Shown here: in pieces, positions 54,365 through 64,000 of the stretch | How the letters are laid out: every line of letters starts with the position of its first letter | Position numbering within the stretch: position 1 is the first letter of the stretch | From: Syngnathus acus | Lineage: Eukaryota > Chordata > Actinopteri > Syngnathiformes > Syngnathidae | DNA: 64,000 nucleotides | Direction: 5' to 3' | Assembly (NCBI RefSeq): GCF_901709675.1 | Contig: NC_051088.1 | Span: 1,800,664-1,864,663, forward strand | Translations under genes and position numbers: made by a program | Notes under the pieces: generated by a model | Database searches by the model: none | The model's input: only the letters and a program-made list of their open reading frames with translations | What the model was told of the DNA's origin: nothing

Positions 54365-56535
54365 TATTTATGTTTAATCAAAGTCAAAGTCTGCTTAATT
54401 GTCAATTTCTTCACATGTCAAGACACACAGAGATCGAAATTGCGTTTCCTACTATCCCACGGTGACAAGACATATTACATATATATATATATATAGTATA
54501 TTGGTCCACGGACAAACAAAACATTCAAGTAAACAATACAAAAAGTAAAAACAAGAAGGCACATACAATGAATAGATAAGAGCAGTCAATAAATAATAAA
54601 TAAATAAATAAATAAATAAATAAGAGCAACATGGTTGAAATGGAGCAATCGTGCATACAGCACAGCAGACAGTCAGTATATAGCGCAAAAGTACAGGAGT
54701 AGTGCAAGGCAGCCAACGTGGCCCAAAAGGCCAGGACGTAATGCAGCCGAGGGTGGAGGGGGGAGAGAGTTCAGGATCCTAACAGCCTGGAGTATGAAGC
54801 TGTTGGTGAGTCTGGTGGTGCGGGAGCACAGGCTTCTGTACCTCTTCCCAGAGGACAGTAGATCAAACAAAGTGTGAGCGGGGTGACTCACATCACTCAC
54901 AATCGTGGTCGCCTTGCGGGTGAGATGGGAGGTGTAAATGTCCTTCAGGGAGGGGAGTGAAGCACCAATAATCTTACCAGCCGTGTTCACTATGCGCTGC
55001 AGGGCCTTCATGTTGTGTTCAGTGCAGCCTCCACCCCACACAGCGATACAACTGGAGAGGACGCTCTCAATGGTGCCACGATAGAATGTGGTCATGATGG
55101 CTGGTGGAGCACTTGCTCGCCTGAGTTTCCGCAGGAAGTAGAGGCGGCGCCGAGCTTTCTTCGCCAGTGATGCGGTGTTGGTGGTCCAGGAGAGGTCTTC
55201 ACTGATGTGCACCCCCAGGAATCTGGTGCTGCTCACTCTCTCCACCACAGCACCGTCGATGGTCAGTGGCAGGTGTTGGGTGTGACCCTTCCGGAAGTCA
55301 ACAACAATCTCCTTGCTCTTAATGACGTTCAGCAGGAGGTTGTTGTCCTTACACCATGTGGTCAGAAGGTCGACCTCCGACCTGTATTGAGTCTCGTCGC
55401 CCTTGGTGATGAGACCCACCAGAGTCGTGTCGTCAGCAAATCTCACTACGTGGTTGTTACTGTAGGTTGCAGTGCAGTCATGCGTCAGCAGGGTGAAGAG
55501 CAGCGGACTGAGCATGCAGCCTTGGGGGGCCCCCGTGCCCAGGGTGATGCTGCTTGAGATATTGTCGCCAACACGAACTACTTGAGGCCTCTGACAGAGG
55601 AAGTCCAGTAGCCAGTTGCAGAGGTAAGTACTGAGTCCCAGTTCGTCGAGTTTGCAGATGAGTCGCTGTGGTAAAATGGTGTTGAATGCAGAACTGAAGT
55701 TCACAAACAGCAATCTCACATAAGAGTCTCTTTTTTTCCAGGTGGGTGAGGGCTGAGTGGAGGGCAGAGCAGATTGCATCCTCAGAAGACCGTTTGGCTC
55801 GGTATAAAAACTGAAAGGGGTCAAGGGTGGGGAGGAGAATGGATCTGATGTGTGTCATGACAAGCCGCTCAAAGCACTTCATGATGATGGGTGTCAGTGC
55901 CACGGGGCGGTAGTCATTGAAGCAGGATGGAGCAGTTTTCTTCGGCACAGGTATGATGGTGGCAGCCTTGAAACATGATGGGACGATGGCTTGCTGCAGG
56001 GAAGTGTTAAAGATGTCTGTGAAGACACCCTTAAGCTCCTCAGCGCAGTCCTTCAGCGCTCGACCTGGGATGTTGTCTGGGCATGCCGCCTTACGGGTGT
56101 TGATAGCAGAAAGTGTCCTCCTCACGCTATCGGCAGAGAGGCACAGGGGCTGCTCGTGAGGAGGGGGAGGGGTCTTCAGCGGGCAAGTGCTGTTCTGAGC
56201 GTCAAAGCGGGCAAATAAGCGGTTCAGATCGTTGAGCAGAGGGACGTTGCCCTCACAGCTCTGCAGCGCGGGCTTGTAGTCCGTGATGGTCTGAATGCCT
56301 TGCCATAGGCTTCGTGCGTTCCTGCTGTCTTTGAAGTGGGTGGTAATCTTGCAAGTGAATGCCTTTTTTGCTTCCTTGATGCCACGGGACAGGTTGGCCC
56401 TCGCTGTTCGCATGCCAGCTTCATCCCCAGCTCTGTAGGCTTCGTCTCTGGCTCTCAGCAGCCTGAGGACAGCCCCTGTCAGCCATGGCTTCCAGTTAGC
56501 CCGAGTGATGATGTATTTCGTGTGGGTCACATCAT
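54365..56535 (-). mobile_element. L2-type LINE, 5' truncated, minus strand (ACTTTG tail)
   Basis: The 3' end lies at 54365 (complement of GACTTTGATTAAAC-like tail; GAAATTGACAATTAAGCAGAC), coding sequence from 54673 to 56530. The 5' end abuts the tail of a second copy (56537-56765). Structure: linker and RT start (56530-55730), RT palm to C-terminus (55824-54673). Confidence 0.88.
54700..56530 (-). pseudogene. LINE ORF2 reverse transcriptase, one frameshift
   Basis: Frame one: NWKPWLTGAVLRLLRARDEA, SLWQGIQTITDYKPALQS, PDNIPGRALKDCAEELKGVF, IIPVPKKTAPSCFNDYRPVA and [16 protein letters not shown]. At the T7 run near 55728-55737 the frame shifts. Frame two: [52 protein letters not shown] (catalytic Asp pair), [16 protein letters not shown] and [20 protein letters not shown] to [10 protein letters not shown]. 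All RT motifs are intact apart from the homopolymer frameshift. The endonuclease is absent through 5' truncation. Confidence 0.9.
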
Positions 56536-56536
56536 A

Positions 56537-56765
56537 AAGTCAAAAAGTCAAAGTCAAAGTCTGCTTTATTGTCAATTTCTTCACACGCCAAGACACACAA
56601 AGAGATCGAAATTACGTTCCCACTATCCCACGGTGACAAGACATAGTACACAATATACATACAAGTAAACAACACAAAAAATAAAAACAAGAAGGCACAA
56701 ACAATGAATAAATAAGAGTGATGAATAAATAATAAATAAACAAATAACATAATAAATAAGAGGAG
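56537..56765 (-). mobile_element. Second truncated copy of the same LINE 3' end
   Basis: GTCAAAGTCAAAGTCTGCTTTATTG is the complement of the ACTTTG tail, followed by the 3' UTR (GTTCCCACTATCCCACGGTG complement). It lies head-to-tail with 54365-56535. Confidence 0.85.
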
Positions 56766-56787
56766 CAAAAATGGAGGAAAAATAAGT

Positions 56788-57375
56788 GGTCTGGTTGAAG
56801 ATGTGAGGAAACTAAACAAACTACTCGCGCTGAAGGACGAGAAAATTGCGGAGTTGGAAAAGAGAGTTGACGAGTTGGAGCAATATACACAGAAAGAGGA
56901 CGTGATCATCAGCGGTCTGAAAACAACACACCGCACATACTCCAACGTCACCTGAGGAGAGAACAACGAGGAGGGCTTGACTGAGGGAGAAAAGCAGTCG
57001 CTGGAGGAACAGGTGATTCAGTTCTTTAACAGAAATGACATCACCATTCATAAGGAGAGTATCGCTGCCTGCCACACTCTTCCCAAAAGAAATGCACAAT
57101 CAGAGCGAACCATCATTCTGAGATTTGTAAACAGAAGACACAAAACGGAGCTTTTGAAACAAGGAAGGAAACTGAAGAACACACAGGTGTATGTGAACGA
57201 ACACCTTACGAAGAGGAACGCCGAGATAGCCAAACGTGCGAGGGTCCTGAAGAAACAAAAGAAAATCTATTCAACATGGACAAAAGACTGTAAAATCTGG
57301 ATTCGCACAAATGGTTCACTTGGTGAGGAGGCGAGGGTCCTGCTTATCCGGGACCTCAAAGACCTGGAGAAATAA
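56788..57375 (+). pseudogene. LINE ORF1 (coiled coil plus RRM-like domain)
   Basis: A coiled coil (RKLNKLLALKDEKIAELEKR then VDELEQYTQKEDVIISGL) is followed by one TGA at 56953 and then by an open frame EGEKQSLEEQVIQFFNRNDI, IAACHTLPKRN, TIILRFVNRRHKTELLKQGR, VYVNEHLTKRNAEIAKRARV and IWIRTNG. That second part resembles the RNA-binding ORF1 proteins of L2/Daphne-like LINEs. ORF1 protein would bind element RNA; here it has at least one nonsense codon and no clear start codon. Confidence 0.75.
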
Positions 57376-57599
57376 GAAACTGCATAGCCGAATAGAACAT
57401 CCTCTTGCTGCCCAGATTTATTAATTTTGTAACTGTTCGGTATCCTTCCGCCATTTGTTTTTTGGAATTACTGGAAAAAGTTAAATCCTATTGTCGCTGG
57501 ACTCATCTTGGAAGTACTCTTTTTTTTCATATTGTGGATGCCTTTTTTACACTTGAAGAGCACGGCTTGGTAATGATGAGTAGGAAAACTTTGATAAGA

Positions 57600-59533
57600 T
57601 TAAGAACTATTTACAGCATTACACCATGCAATTCAATATACGTAATTGCCATTTCTGAGAGTTGGCTTAGCCACGACAAAGGGACCGATTTTGAATTAGA
57701 AGGATATCATTTCAACTTTGTGAATAGGACAAATAAAAAGGGTGGAGGAGTTGCACTGTATATAGACAGTAGGTTAAAGTATAAGATTGTAGAAAGCATG
57801 ACAACTGTTATTGATGACTTATGTGAATGTATTACTGTTGAAATTGATATGGGTAAAATGAAGAATGTCATTGTTAGCTGTTTTTATAGAACACCCAACT
57901 CTAGTATTGAAAATTTCAAAGAAGTATTTGAGGCCATGGTTTCAAACACCGAGCAGAAGGTAGCCTTTTTATGTGGGGACTATAATATAGACTTCTTAAA
58001 TCCAAATAAAACACCTGCGATAGAAGATTTTATAGATGCAATGTATAGTAAAGGATTATATCCTAGCATAACCAAACCAAGCAGAATTACCACCCACTCG
58101 GCATCAGTAATAGACAATATTCTTACTAATAATATGACAAGTAATTTAGAAAGTGGATTACCGTAATATTCCATGTAAAATAAGCCCCCGTGCATAATAC
58201 GCACCCTAAAAATGGCATGTCGATGCTGGAAAAAAGCCTGTACCCATGTATAATACGCACCCAAATTTTGACTCTTACTTAAGTCCGTAAACGTAAAATT
58301 ATTTCAGAAAAAAGATCATCTTCGGGAACAACCGGATGTTATTCTGCCGGTCAGTATCACTGCGCATGCGCTAGCAAACTCGATAGCAAAGAAATGTTTC
58401 GGATTTGTGTAGGGTACATTGTGACAGCAAACGAGCAGGTGATCGAGCAAGCGTCTGATACGAGAGCATTGTGTTCGTATGGAGCGTGTTTGAAGTGAAC
58501 AGCAGAGAAGAAAGGAACAAGGCAAAGTGTTGTGAAAAAATATATTACCTGTAATACGCATTTTGTTATTTGCTGATTGAAACTGCTAATTAAACTGTGA
58601 ATTGAAACTAATAGGTAGAGAACTGAACTCTCGCTCTTTATATAGCTGACGTGTCTTGCGCATCCGTTCTGTGTATACTGTCATGGCGGCCTCCGTATGA
58701 TATCCGGTCTGCGATGGAGATTGAAAAACAAACAATATTTGACAATAACACACCATCAAGGATTGCACCATCGCATCAAACGATGTGTCGTCAATTCTGA
58801 ATTTTACTGACTAAGTGTGTTGGGCAGGATGGCTGAATGCGATGCGCGATTGACAAACAAGAAGAAAGGTGATTTCAAGTTTTATTTCGAGGGAGATTTT
58901 CTTCAAAAATTGTTGTACCCATGCATAATGCGCACCCCAGATTTGAGGACAATAAATTAGTTAAATTTTGCGCATTATGCATGGTAAATCACGGTATTGA
59001 TGAACGATATCACTGACCATCTGCCGGTGTTTGTTATCCATGAATGTAAACATAAGAACTTAGACAATAGCAAAGTAAACATACAAAGGAGATTAAGAAC
59101 AAATGGCACTCTGAACGCATTTAGAAATGATCTGATAGCTCAAGACTGGAGGAATGTTTCTGAAAAAGAGGATGTTGATGCAGCCTATAATTTATTTCTA
59201 AATACTTTTATGACTCTATATCATAAAAACTGTCCAATTCAGCGACCAAAGAAAACTTCAAAACGACCAGATAAACCGTGGTTCACTGGGGGTCTGTCGA
59301 ATGCCTGCAAAAAAAAGAGTGAATTATATAAAGACTTTATTAAACACAGAACTGAGGAGAAAGAAACTAAATATAAAAGATATAAAAATAAACTAACAGA
59401 AATTCTTAGAAAATGTAAGAAAGATTATTATAGTAAACTGTTGGAAACAAATAAAAACAATATAAAGAGCACATGGAATATTTTAAACTCAATTATAAGA
59501 AGAAAAAGGATAAGTGCCGGATTCGCAAATTAA
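57600..59533 (+). pseudogene. LINE ORF2 endonuclease and linker, interrupted by a TA transposon
   Basis: VIAISESWLSHDKGTDFELE (catalytic Glu), NRTNKKGGGVALYIDSRLKY, VSCFYRTPNSSIENFKEVF, FLCGDYNIDFLNPN and SVIDNILTNN lead to the insertion; MNDITDHLPVFVIHECKH follows, with the DH motif. Removing 58161-58994 and one TA keeps the frame exactly. A linker rich in Lys (KPWFTGGLSNACKKKSELYK) follows, then a TAA at 59531-59533. The domain nicks target DNA. Confidence 0.85.
58161..58994. mobile_element. TA-flanked DNA transposon, AATACGCACCC family
   Basis: CCGTAATATTCCATGTAAAA at 58161; right end GCATTATGCATGGTAAATCACGG at 58994, TA at 58159-58160 and 58995-58996. CATGTATAATACGCACCC-type repeats occur near both ends (58245, 58915). 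It is a clean insertion in a LINE reading frame. Confidence 0.82.
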
Positions 59534-59960
59534 TTCTTTGAAAATGGTAAGATAATTAATAATAGTGATGAAGTGGTGGCAGGATTCAACAAATTCTTTG
59601 TGAATGTAGGGCCTAAACTGGCAAATGAGATAATCCCTCCACAAAGGGGAGGTGTATCACAATTTTTTGGGGAACGAAACCCGGCTACCATCTTTCTGAG
59701 AAATACAGATACAACTGAAATAATTGATATAGTTAAACAATTTAAGAACAAAACTTTAAGGGACTGTGAGGATATTGATCTATACCTAATTAAATATGTA
59801 ATAGTAGCTATAGCAGATCCCATAGCACATATCTGCAACCTCTCGCTGAAACTGGGCTCCTTTCCCACAAAAATGAAAATAGCCAAAGTCGTTCCCATCT
59901 ATAAGGCCGATGAGAAGAATCTTTATACCAACTACAGGCCAGTCTCATTGCTTCCCCAAT
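59534..59960 (+). pseudogene. LINE RT N-terminal part up to a chimera junction
   Basis: Same frame as the linker: VVAGFNKFFVNVGPKLANEI, DTTEIIDIVKQFKNKTLRDC and KIAKVVPIYKADEKNLYTNY, PVSLLPQF. The palm domain that should follow is absent; the frame passes without a stop into RKLRRAGAPPAVMTTFYRG of another LINE. Confidence 0.85.
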
Positions 59961-60625
59961 TTCGGAAACTCAGGCGAGCGGGGGCTCCTCCGGCCGTCAT
60001 GACTACTTTTTACCGCGGCACCATTGAGAGCGTCCTCTCCAGCTGTATTGCTGTCTGGGGTGGCAGCTGCACTGACCACGACTTGAAGGCCCTGCAGCGC
60101 ATAGTGAAAACGGCTAGTAAGACTATTGGTGCTTCTCTCCCCTCCTTGAAGGACATTTACACCTCCCATCTCACCCGCAAGGCGACCAAGATTGTGAGTG
60201 ATGTGAGTCACCCCGCTCACTCTTTGTTTGAACTTCTGCCCTCTGGGAGGCGGTACAGGAGCCTGCGCTCCCGCACCACCAGACTTTCCAACAGCTTCGT
60301 ACTCCAGGCTGTTAGGATCCTGAACTCGCTCCCCCTTTCAGCGTAGCGTCCTGTTCTTGCTGTCTGCTGTATGCACACTGGCTCGGTTTTGCCCCTCTTA
60401 TTTAATGGGTTATTGGTCTGTTATTTGTTCATCGCTCATTTTATTTTATTTATTATTTGTTATTTATTATTTATGGTTTGTGCCTTCTTGTTTTTGGTTT
60501 GTGTCGCCTACTTGTATGTCTCGTCACCGTGGGATGGAGGAAACGGAATTTCGGTTTCTTTGTGTGTCTTGACATATGAAGGGATTGACAATAAAGCTGA
60601 CTTTGACTTTGACTTTGATATTAAC
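59961..60625 (+). mobile_element. 3' part of the ACTTTG-tailed LINE fused to the upstream LINE
   Basis: Starts within the RT thumb ([20 protein letters not shown]) and runs to [32 protein letters not shown], stop at 60344, then 3' UTR with ATTTCGGTTTCTTTGTGTG and an AATAAAGCTGACTTTGAC tail. It is very close to 54365-55140 on the minus strand. Confidence 0.9.
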
Positions 60626-60744
60626 TGATATCTTCATTCTCACGTTCTGCAGGAGCCTGATAATTGAATCAGGTGTGTTTAACGAGGGAAACTTGGAAAA
60701 CACGTAGGAATGCGGCCCCCGAGGACTGGAGTTTGACACCCCTG
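60626..60744. mobile_element. Right end of a hAT-like MITE
   Basis: Ends GGAGTTTGACACCCCTG at 60744, the usual complement of a CAGGGGTGTCAAACTCC terminus, with GCGGCCCCCGAGGACTGGAG just before. The left end is missing. Confidence 0.65.
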
Positions 60745-61579
60745 CTGTAGAGGTCTTTGAGGTCATGCTCTCCTGGTGGTGGCGAAACTGGATCAATCTT
60801 CTGTGTTAGGAGCATTGAGGGTGACAGAACCGTGGGCATGTCTGGGTCTGAAGAGATGGGCACTAGAGGCCTAGCGTTCATGATGGCCATGACTTCGGAC
60901 ATGAGCGTGACCAGGACCTCATGAGTCAGAAGTAGGGTTTTTGTCTTGAGCAGCAGGGCATCCAGTATTCTTCGGGCAACACCTATCATCCGCTCCCACA
61001 CTCCACCATGTGTGAGGAGTGGGGAGGGTTGAATGTCCATGTGCAGCTTTGATCTTGAAGATAGGCTTTCAGTTCAGGGTCATCAGAGTTTATTTTGCGC
61101 TCCTTGCATGCCCCGACGAAGTTCGTTCCTCTGTCAGAGCGGAAGAGGTCAACAGGGCCACGGACAGCTGTGAACCTTCTCAGTGCGTTTCCGAGCCTTG
61201 AAGATGACAAGGATTCCAGCACTTCAATGAGCACAGCTCTTGAAACTCGGCAGGTAAACATGACTGCCCAGCGCTTATTCTCTGCAATGCCACCTCGTGT
61301 TTGTCTTGCACTGATGATCCACAGGCCAAACACATCAACACCTACGTTTGTGAACGGAGGACCTGGATTGAGTCGTTCAGCAGGTACGTTTTTGTTCTTC
61401 CTCGTAGCTTGTTACAGGTCACACATTTGTGTATGACACTTGACACCAGCCTTTTGCCTCCAATCAGCCACAGCCCAGCAGAACGGACAGCTGTCAGATG
61501 CCTGCCCTGATGTGCAACCTGTTCATAGTAATGTCTCACCAGTAAGGTGGCTATGTGGTGCTTCTTGGGGACAATGATT
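60745..61579 (-). pseudogene. BEL/Pao retrotransposon integrase remnant
   Basis: Read on the minus strand: zinc-binding region HYYEQVAHQGRHLTAVRSAG with CVTCNKLRG (61539-61342); integrase core FGLWIISARQTRGGIAENKR, VMFTCRVSRAVLIEVLESL and VDLFRSDRGTNFVGA (61333-60986), then, after a one-base frameshift near 61000, GGVWERMIGVARRILDALLL and AIMNARPLVPISSDPDMPTV. This order and the GVWERMIG motif are typical of BEL/Pao. It is truncated at both sides, by a Ty3/gypsy LTR and a hAT end. Confidence 0.85.
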
Positions 61580-61858
61580 TGTCACGTACCGGCGCCACCG
61601 GTGACAGGACCACGCCCCCCTATCAGCGGAATCGCCGCCACCTGCCACAGGCTCATGGGCAGCGCTATATCAACGCCGCCAGCGCAGACCCGAGTGTCCG
61701 TCTGTCCCATGAGATTGCTTCGCTCTCCGGTCCACGACAAACTGACGTCCTTGAAGAATCAAAGATACAGCAGAAGAGCTTGTTCGTCCCAGCCTGATTG
61801 CCGATCCAGCGCCAGCTCCAGCTACCCACGCCCGCAATAAAGTCTCTATCGCTACGCA
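61580..61858 (+). repeat. Candidate 5' LTR of the Ty3/gypsy element
   Basis: Starts TGTCACGTACCGGCGCC and ends TCTATCGCTACGCA, TG...CA; AATAAAG at about 61836 near the 3' end; TGGCTGTACTGTCC starts at 61861. The boundary is a judgement, because the second LTR is outside the window. Confidence 0.65.
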
Positions 61859-61904
61859 CTTGGCTGTACTGTCCAATCCCTTACAGTACAGACGGACCAA
61901 CACT

Positions 61905-63536
61905 ATGCAGCCAGCGAACGAAGAGACGGCATTCACCCGACTGGAGCGAGCCGAGACCGCCATTAGCAGCCTATCCGCCGACATCCGGAACCTGATCGAG
62001 GTGGACCTACGGCAACACCAACAGCAGCAGGAAATGGCCCAAGCCCTCCAGAGTTTGTCGGTGGCTGCGCCCCCGGCTGTCACGGCACCCCCGCCCCGCC
62101 CGTCGACCGAGGCCAGGAGGCTCGTGGACGTTCCGGAGCCCCGCCTCGGCAACATCGAAAAGTTCAGCGGAGATCCCAAATACGTGAGGGCGTTCGTGAC
62201 TAACTGCCGTATAATGTTTGATCTCCAGCCTGTCACGTTTGCATCGGAGGCTGCCAAAGTCGGGTTCGCCCTAACCCACCTCACGGACAAGGCGCGGCTG
62301 TGGGGGCTGGCCGAATACGAGAGGGGGGCCCCGGATTGTGACGCGTTCGACGCATTCGCAGAGGAGTTGCTCTGCCTGTTCGACCTGGGCTCTGCCGCCG
62401 AAGACGCCGCCGAGGAACTGGCGACGCTGCGTCAGGGTAGCCGATCGGTCGCAGATTACGCCCTCAAATTCCAGACCCTGGCCGGCAGCAGCGGGTGGAA
62501 CGAGCCGGCGCTCGTCAGCACGTTCCTCAACGGTCTCGCGGAGTACATGAAGGACGAGCTAGTTTCCCGCGATCGGCCGCGAACCCTGAAGGACGCGATG
62601 AACTTGGCGGCCCGAGTAGACCGGCGGATCCGGACGAGGCAGCACGATCGGGAGCGGAGGTCCCTGCGAAACCCGCCAACCGCACCACCCGCCGAGCCCA
62701 TGGATCTGGGAGGGGGGTCATCGAGTGACGGGGTGACCGTCAGGAGGCCGGGGCTCACGCGGCGTGGGGGAATCCGCGTGAGCTCGACCAGCACAGGCTC
62801 TCCCAGTCCCAGTACGCTCACGTTACAGGCACGTGTCCAGCTCGCGGCGGGCGACCGGAACGTGGCTGCCCTGGTGGATTCCGGGGCGGAGGGTAACCTC
62901 ATGGACAGTCGCCTGGCACGCCAGTGGGGGATTAACTTCCTGCCTCTGAACCCGCCCATTCCCGCACGCGCCATCGATGGCCGTCTGATCGGCGAGGTGG
63001 CCTTCGTGACAGAGCCAGTCAAGGTACTGCTCTCCGGCAATCACCACGAGACCATCCAGTTTTTTCTTCTTCCCCTCCCAGGACAGCAGCTCATCCTGGG
63101 GCACCCTTGGCTGCGGCAGCACAACCCGGTACTGGACTGGGAGGTGTGGGTGGTTCGGCAGTGGAACGAACGCTGCCATCGGACGTGCCTGAGGGAGGCC
63201 ACCAGCCCGCTCGGTGGAGCCCCGCCCAGGTACAGCCCCGACATCTCCACCGTACCGGCGGTTTATCACGAACTAAAAGAGGTTTTTAGTAAGGCCAGGG
63301 CCACCTCCCTTCCTCCCCACCGGTCTTACGATTGCGCCATCGACCTGCTGCCCGGCACCTTCCCCCCCAAGGGACGCGTCTACTCCCTGTCCGCTCCTGA
63401 GCGCCGGGCCATGGAGGAATACATCCGGGAGTCCCTGGCGGCCGGCATCATACGGCCGTCCTCATCACCTGCGGGAGCAGGGTTCTTCTTCGTGGAAAAG
63501 AAACGCTCCGCCCGTGCATCGACTACCGGGGAATAA
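61905..63536 (+). CDS. Ty3/gypsy Gag-protease and start of RT
   Basis: Start chosen at [10 protein letters not shown] because the earlier in-frame ATG (61860) falls in the LTR/primer-site junction. Gag: coiled start ([18 protein letters not shown]), capsid-like [20 protein letters not shown] and [20 protein letters not shown]. The CCHC zinc knuckle normally found before the protease is absent; the region is [16 protein letters not shown]-like instead. Protease: [20 protein letters not shown] (active-site DSG, near residue 325). Linker and RT start: [35 protein letters not shown] and [20 protein letters not shown], then a frameshift at about 63500 and a stop. Gag packages element RNA, protease cleaves the polyprotein. 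Very few lesions, so a young copy. Confidence 0.88.
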   Translation: MQPANEETAFTRLERAETAISSLSADIRNLIEVDLRQHQQQQEMAQALQSLSVAAPPAVTAPPPRPSTEARRLVDVPEPRLGNIEKFSGDPKYVRAFVTNCRIMFDLQPVTFASEAAKVGFALTHLTDKARLWGLAEYERGAPDCDAFDAFAEELLCLFDLGSAAEDAAEELATLRQGSRSVADYALKFQTLAGSSGWNEPALVSTFLNGLAEYMKDELVSRDRPRTLKDAMNLAARVDRRIRTRQHDRERRSLRNPPTAPPAEPMDLGGGSSSDGVTVRRPGLTRRGGIRVSSTSTGSPSPSTLTLQARVQLAAGDRNVAALVDSGAEGNLMDSRLARQWGINFLPLNPPIPARAIDGRLIGEVAFVTEPVKVLLSGNHHETIQFFLLPLPGQQLILGHPWLRQHNPVLDWEVWVVRQWNERCHRTCLREATSPLGGAPPRYSPDISTVPAVYHELKEVFSKARATSLPPHRSYDCAIDLLPGTFPPKGRVYSLSAPERRAMEEYIRESLAAGIIRPSSSPAGAGFFFVEKKRSARASTTGE

Positions 63537-64000
63537 ACGCGATAACCGTTAAGAACCGGTACCCCCTGCCTCTTCTGTCTTCCGCCTTCGAGTGCCTTCA
63601 GGGTGCCACCGTCTTCACTAAGCTGGATCTTCGCAACGCCTACCACCTGATCCGCATCCGGGAGGGAGACGAGTGGAAGACTGCCTTCAACACCCCTAGC
63701 GGCCACTACGAGTACTTGGTGGTTCCGTTTGGGCTCACCAATGCCCCAGCGGTTTTCCAGTCCTTAATAAACGACGTGCTACGAGACATGCTGGACAAAT
63801 TCGTGTTCGTTTATTTGGACGACATCCTCATCTTCTCCCGCTCGCTCCCTGAACACATCAAGCATGTTCGGACGGTGCTACGCCGCCTCCTGGAAAATTC
63901 GCTCTACGTGAAGGCAGAGAAGTGCGAGTTCCACGCCTCCTCTGTCAAGTTCCTCGGCTACGTGGTGCGCGAGGGATCAGTCGAGATGGACCCAGAGAAA
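63502..64000 (+). CDS. Ty3/gypsy reverse transcriptase, second frame, partial
   Basis: In a shifted frame relative to 61905-63536: [60 protein letters not shown] and the catalytic [12 protein letters not shown] (YLDD), then [10 protein letters not shown] at the window edge. All RT motifs visible are intact. The shift from the upstream frame lies just after FFFVEKK, where a few bases expected in the family are missing. The open frame runs off at 64000. Confidence 0.9.

Larger units (their letters stand above)
56766..59960 (+). mobile_element. APE-type LINE, plus strand, 3' end replaced
   Basis: ORF1 (56788-57375), ORF2 endonuclease (57600-58160), a TA transposon (58161-58994), linker (58997-59533) and RT start (59534-59955). 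At about 59960 it switches to a different LINE. Same family as the minus-strand LINE over 39724-51641. Confidence 0.82.
61580..64000 (+). mobile_element. Ty3/gypsy LTR retrotransposon, runs off the window
   Basis: A candidate 5' LTR (61580-61858) followed after 2 nt by TGG (possible primer-binding site), then a Gag-Pol frame and an RT in a second frame. It is inserted in the BEL/Pao remnant. The 3' half and 3' LTR lie beyond 64000. Confidence 0.88.

Overview
The window is vertebrate genomic DNA, almost certainly from a ray-finned fish. I base this on two exons of a laminin alpha-5-like gene, on retrotransposons of the fish Rex3 (RTE) and L2/Maui types, on tRNA-derived fish SINEs, and on dense hAT, pogo/Tigger-like and piggyBac DNA transposons. 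The species cannot be named from sequence alone. No bacterial-style genes, operons, CRISPR arrays or rRNA genes are seen.

Host gene: the only host coding sequence I can support is lama5 on the minus strand. Exon 1 (33324 to 33058) gives the start codon, signal peptide and start of the laminin N-terminal domain. Exon 2 (13325 to 13173) continues that domain in the same phase. Intron 1 is therefore about 19.7 kb. It holds two Rex3 copies, an L2-type LINE, a solo LTR, SINEs, hAT elements and a dead hAT-like transposase gene. Positions 1-13172 are intron 2 or further downstream, and no exon 3 was found there. Above 33.4 kb lies the 5' flank and then transposon-packed DNA.

Layout: 1-13.1 kb carries TA-flanked DNA elements with CCGTA...TACGG ends, each holding hAT, SINE, Tigger-like or LINE pieces, plus a 440-bp tandem duplication. 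13.1-33.4 kb is lama5 exon 2, intron 1 and exon 1. 33.4-39.7 kb holds more nested hAT and TA elements. 39.7-51.7 kb is one minus-strand LINE broken by an LTR element, which is itself broken by piggyBac, which is broken by a hAT, which holds a LINE tail. The same LINE is also split by a hAT element, a Helentron-like minisatellite block and a solo LTR. 51.7-60.7 kb is a pile of non-LTR retrotransposons, including a LINE chimera. 60.7-64 kb is a BEL/Pao integrase remnant cut by a Ty3/gypsy element that runs off the window.

Most useful observations: the lama5 exons; the LTR element at 40122-47077 with an 18-nt primer-binding site matching tRNA-Trp, a second 19-nt match to the tRNA-Trp anticodon arm in each LTR and a 28-copy internal minisatellite; the exact target-site duplications that let the insertion order be read; and the set of TA-flanked element families whose ends look like variants of one design. 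Identities are from reading motifs and from memory of the families; no database search was possible.
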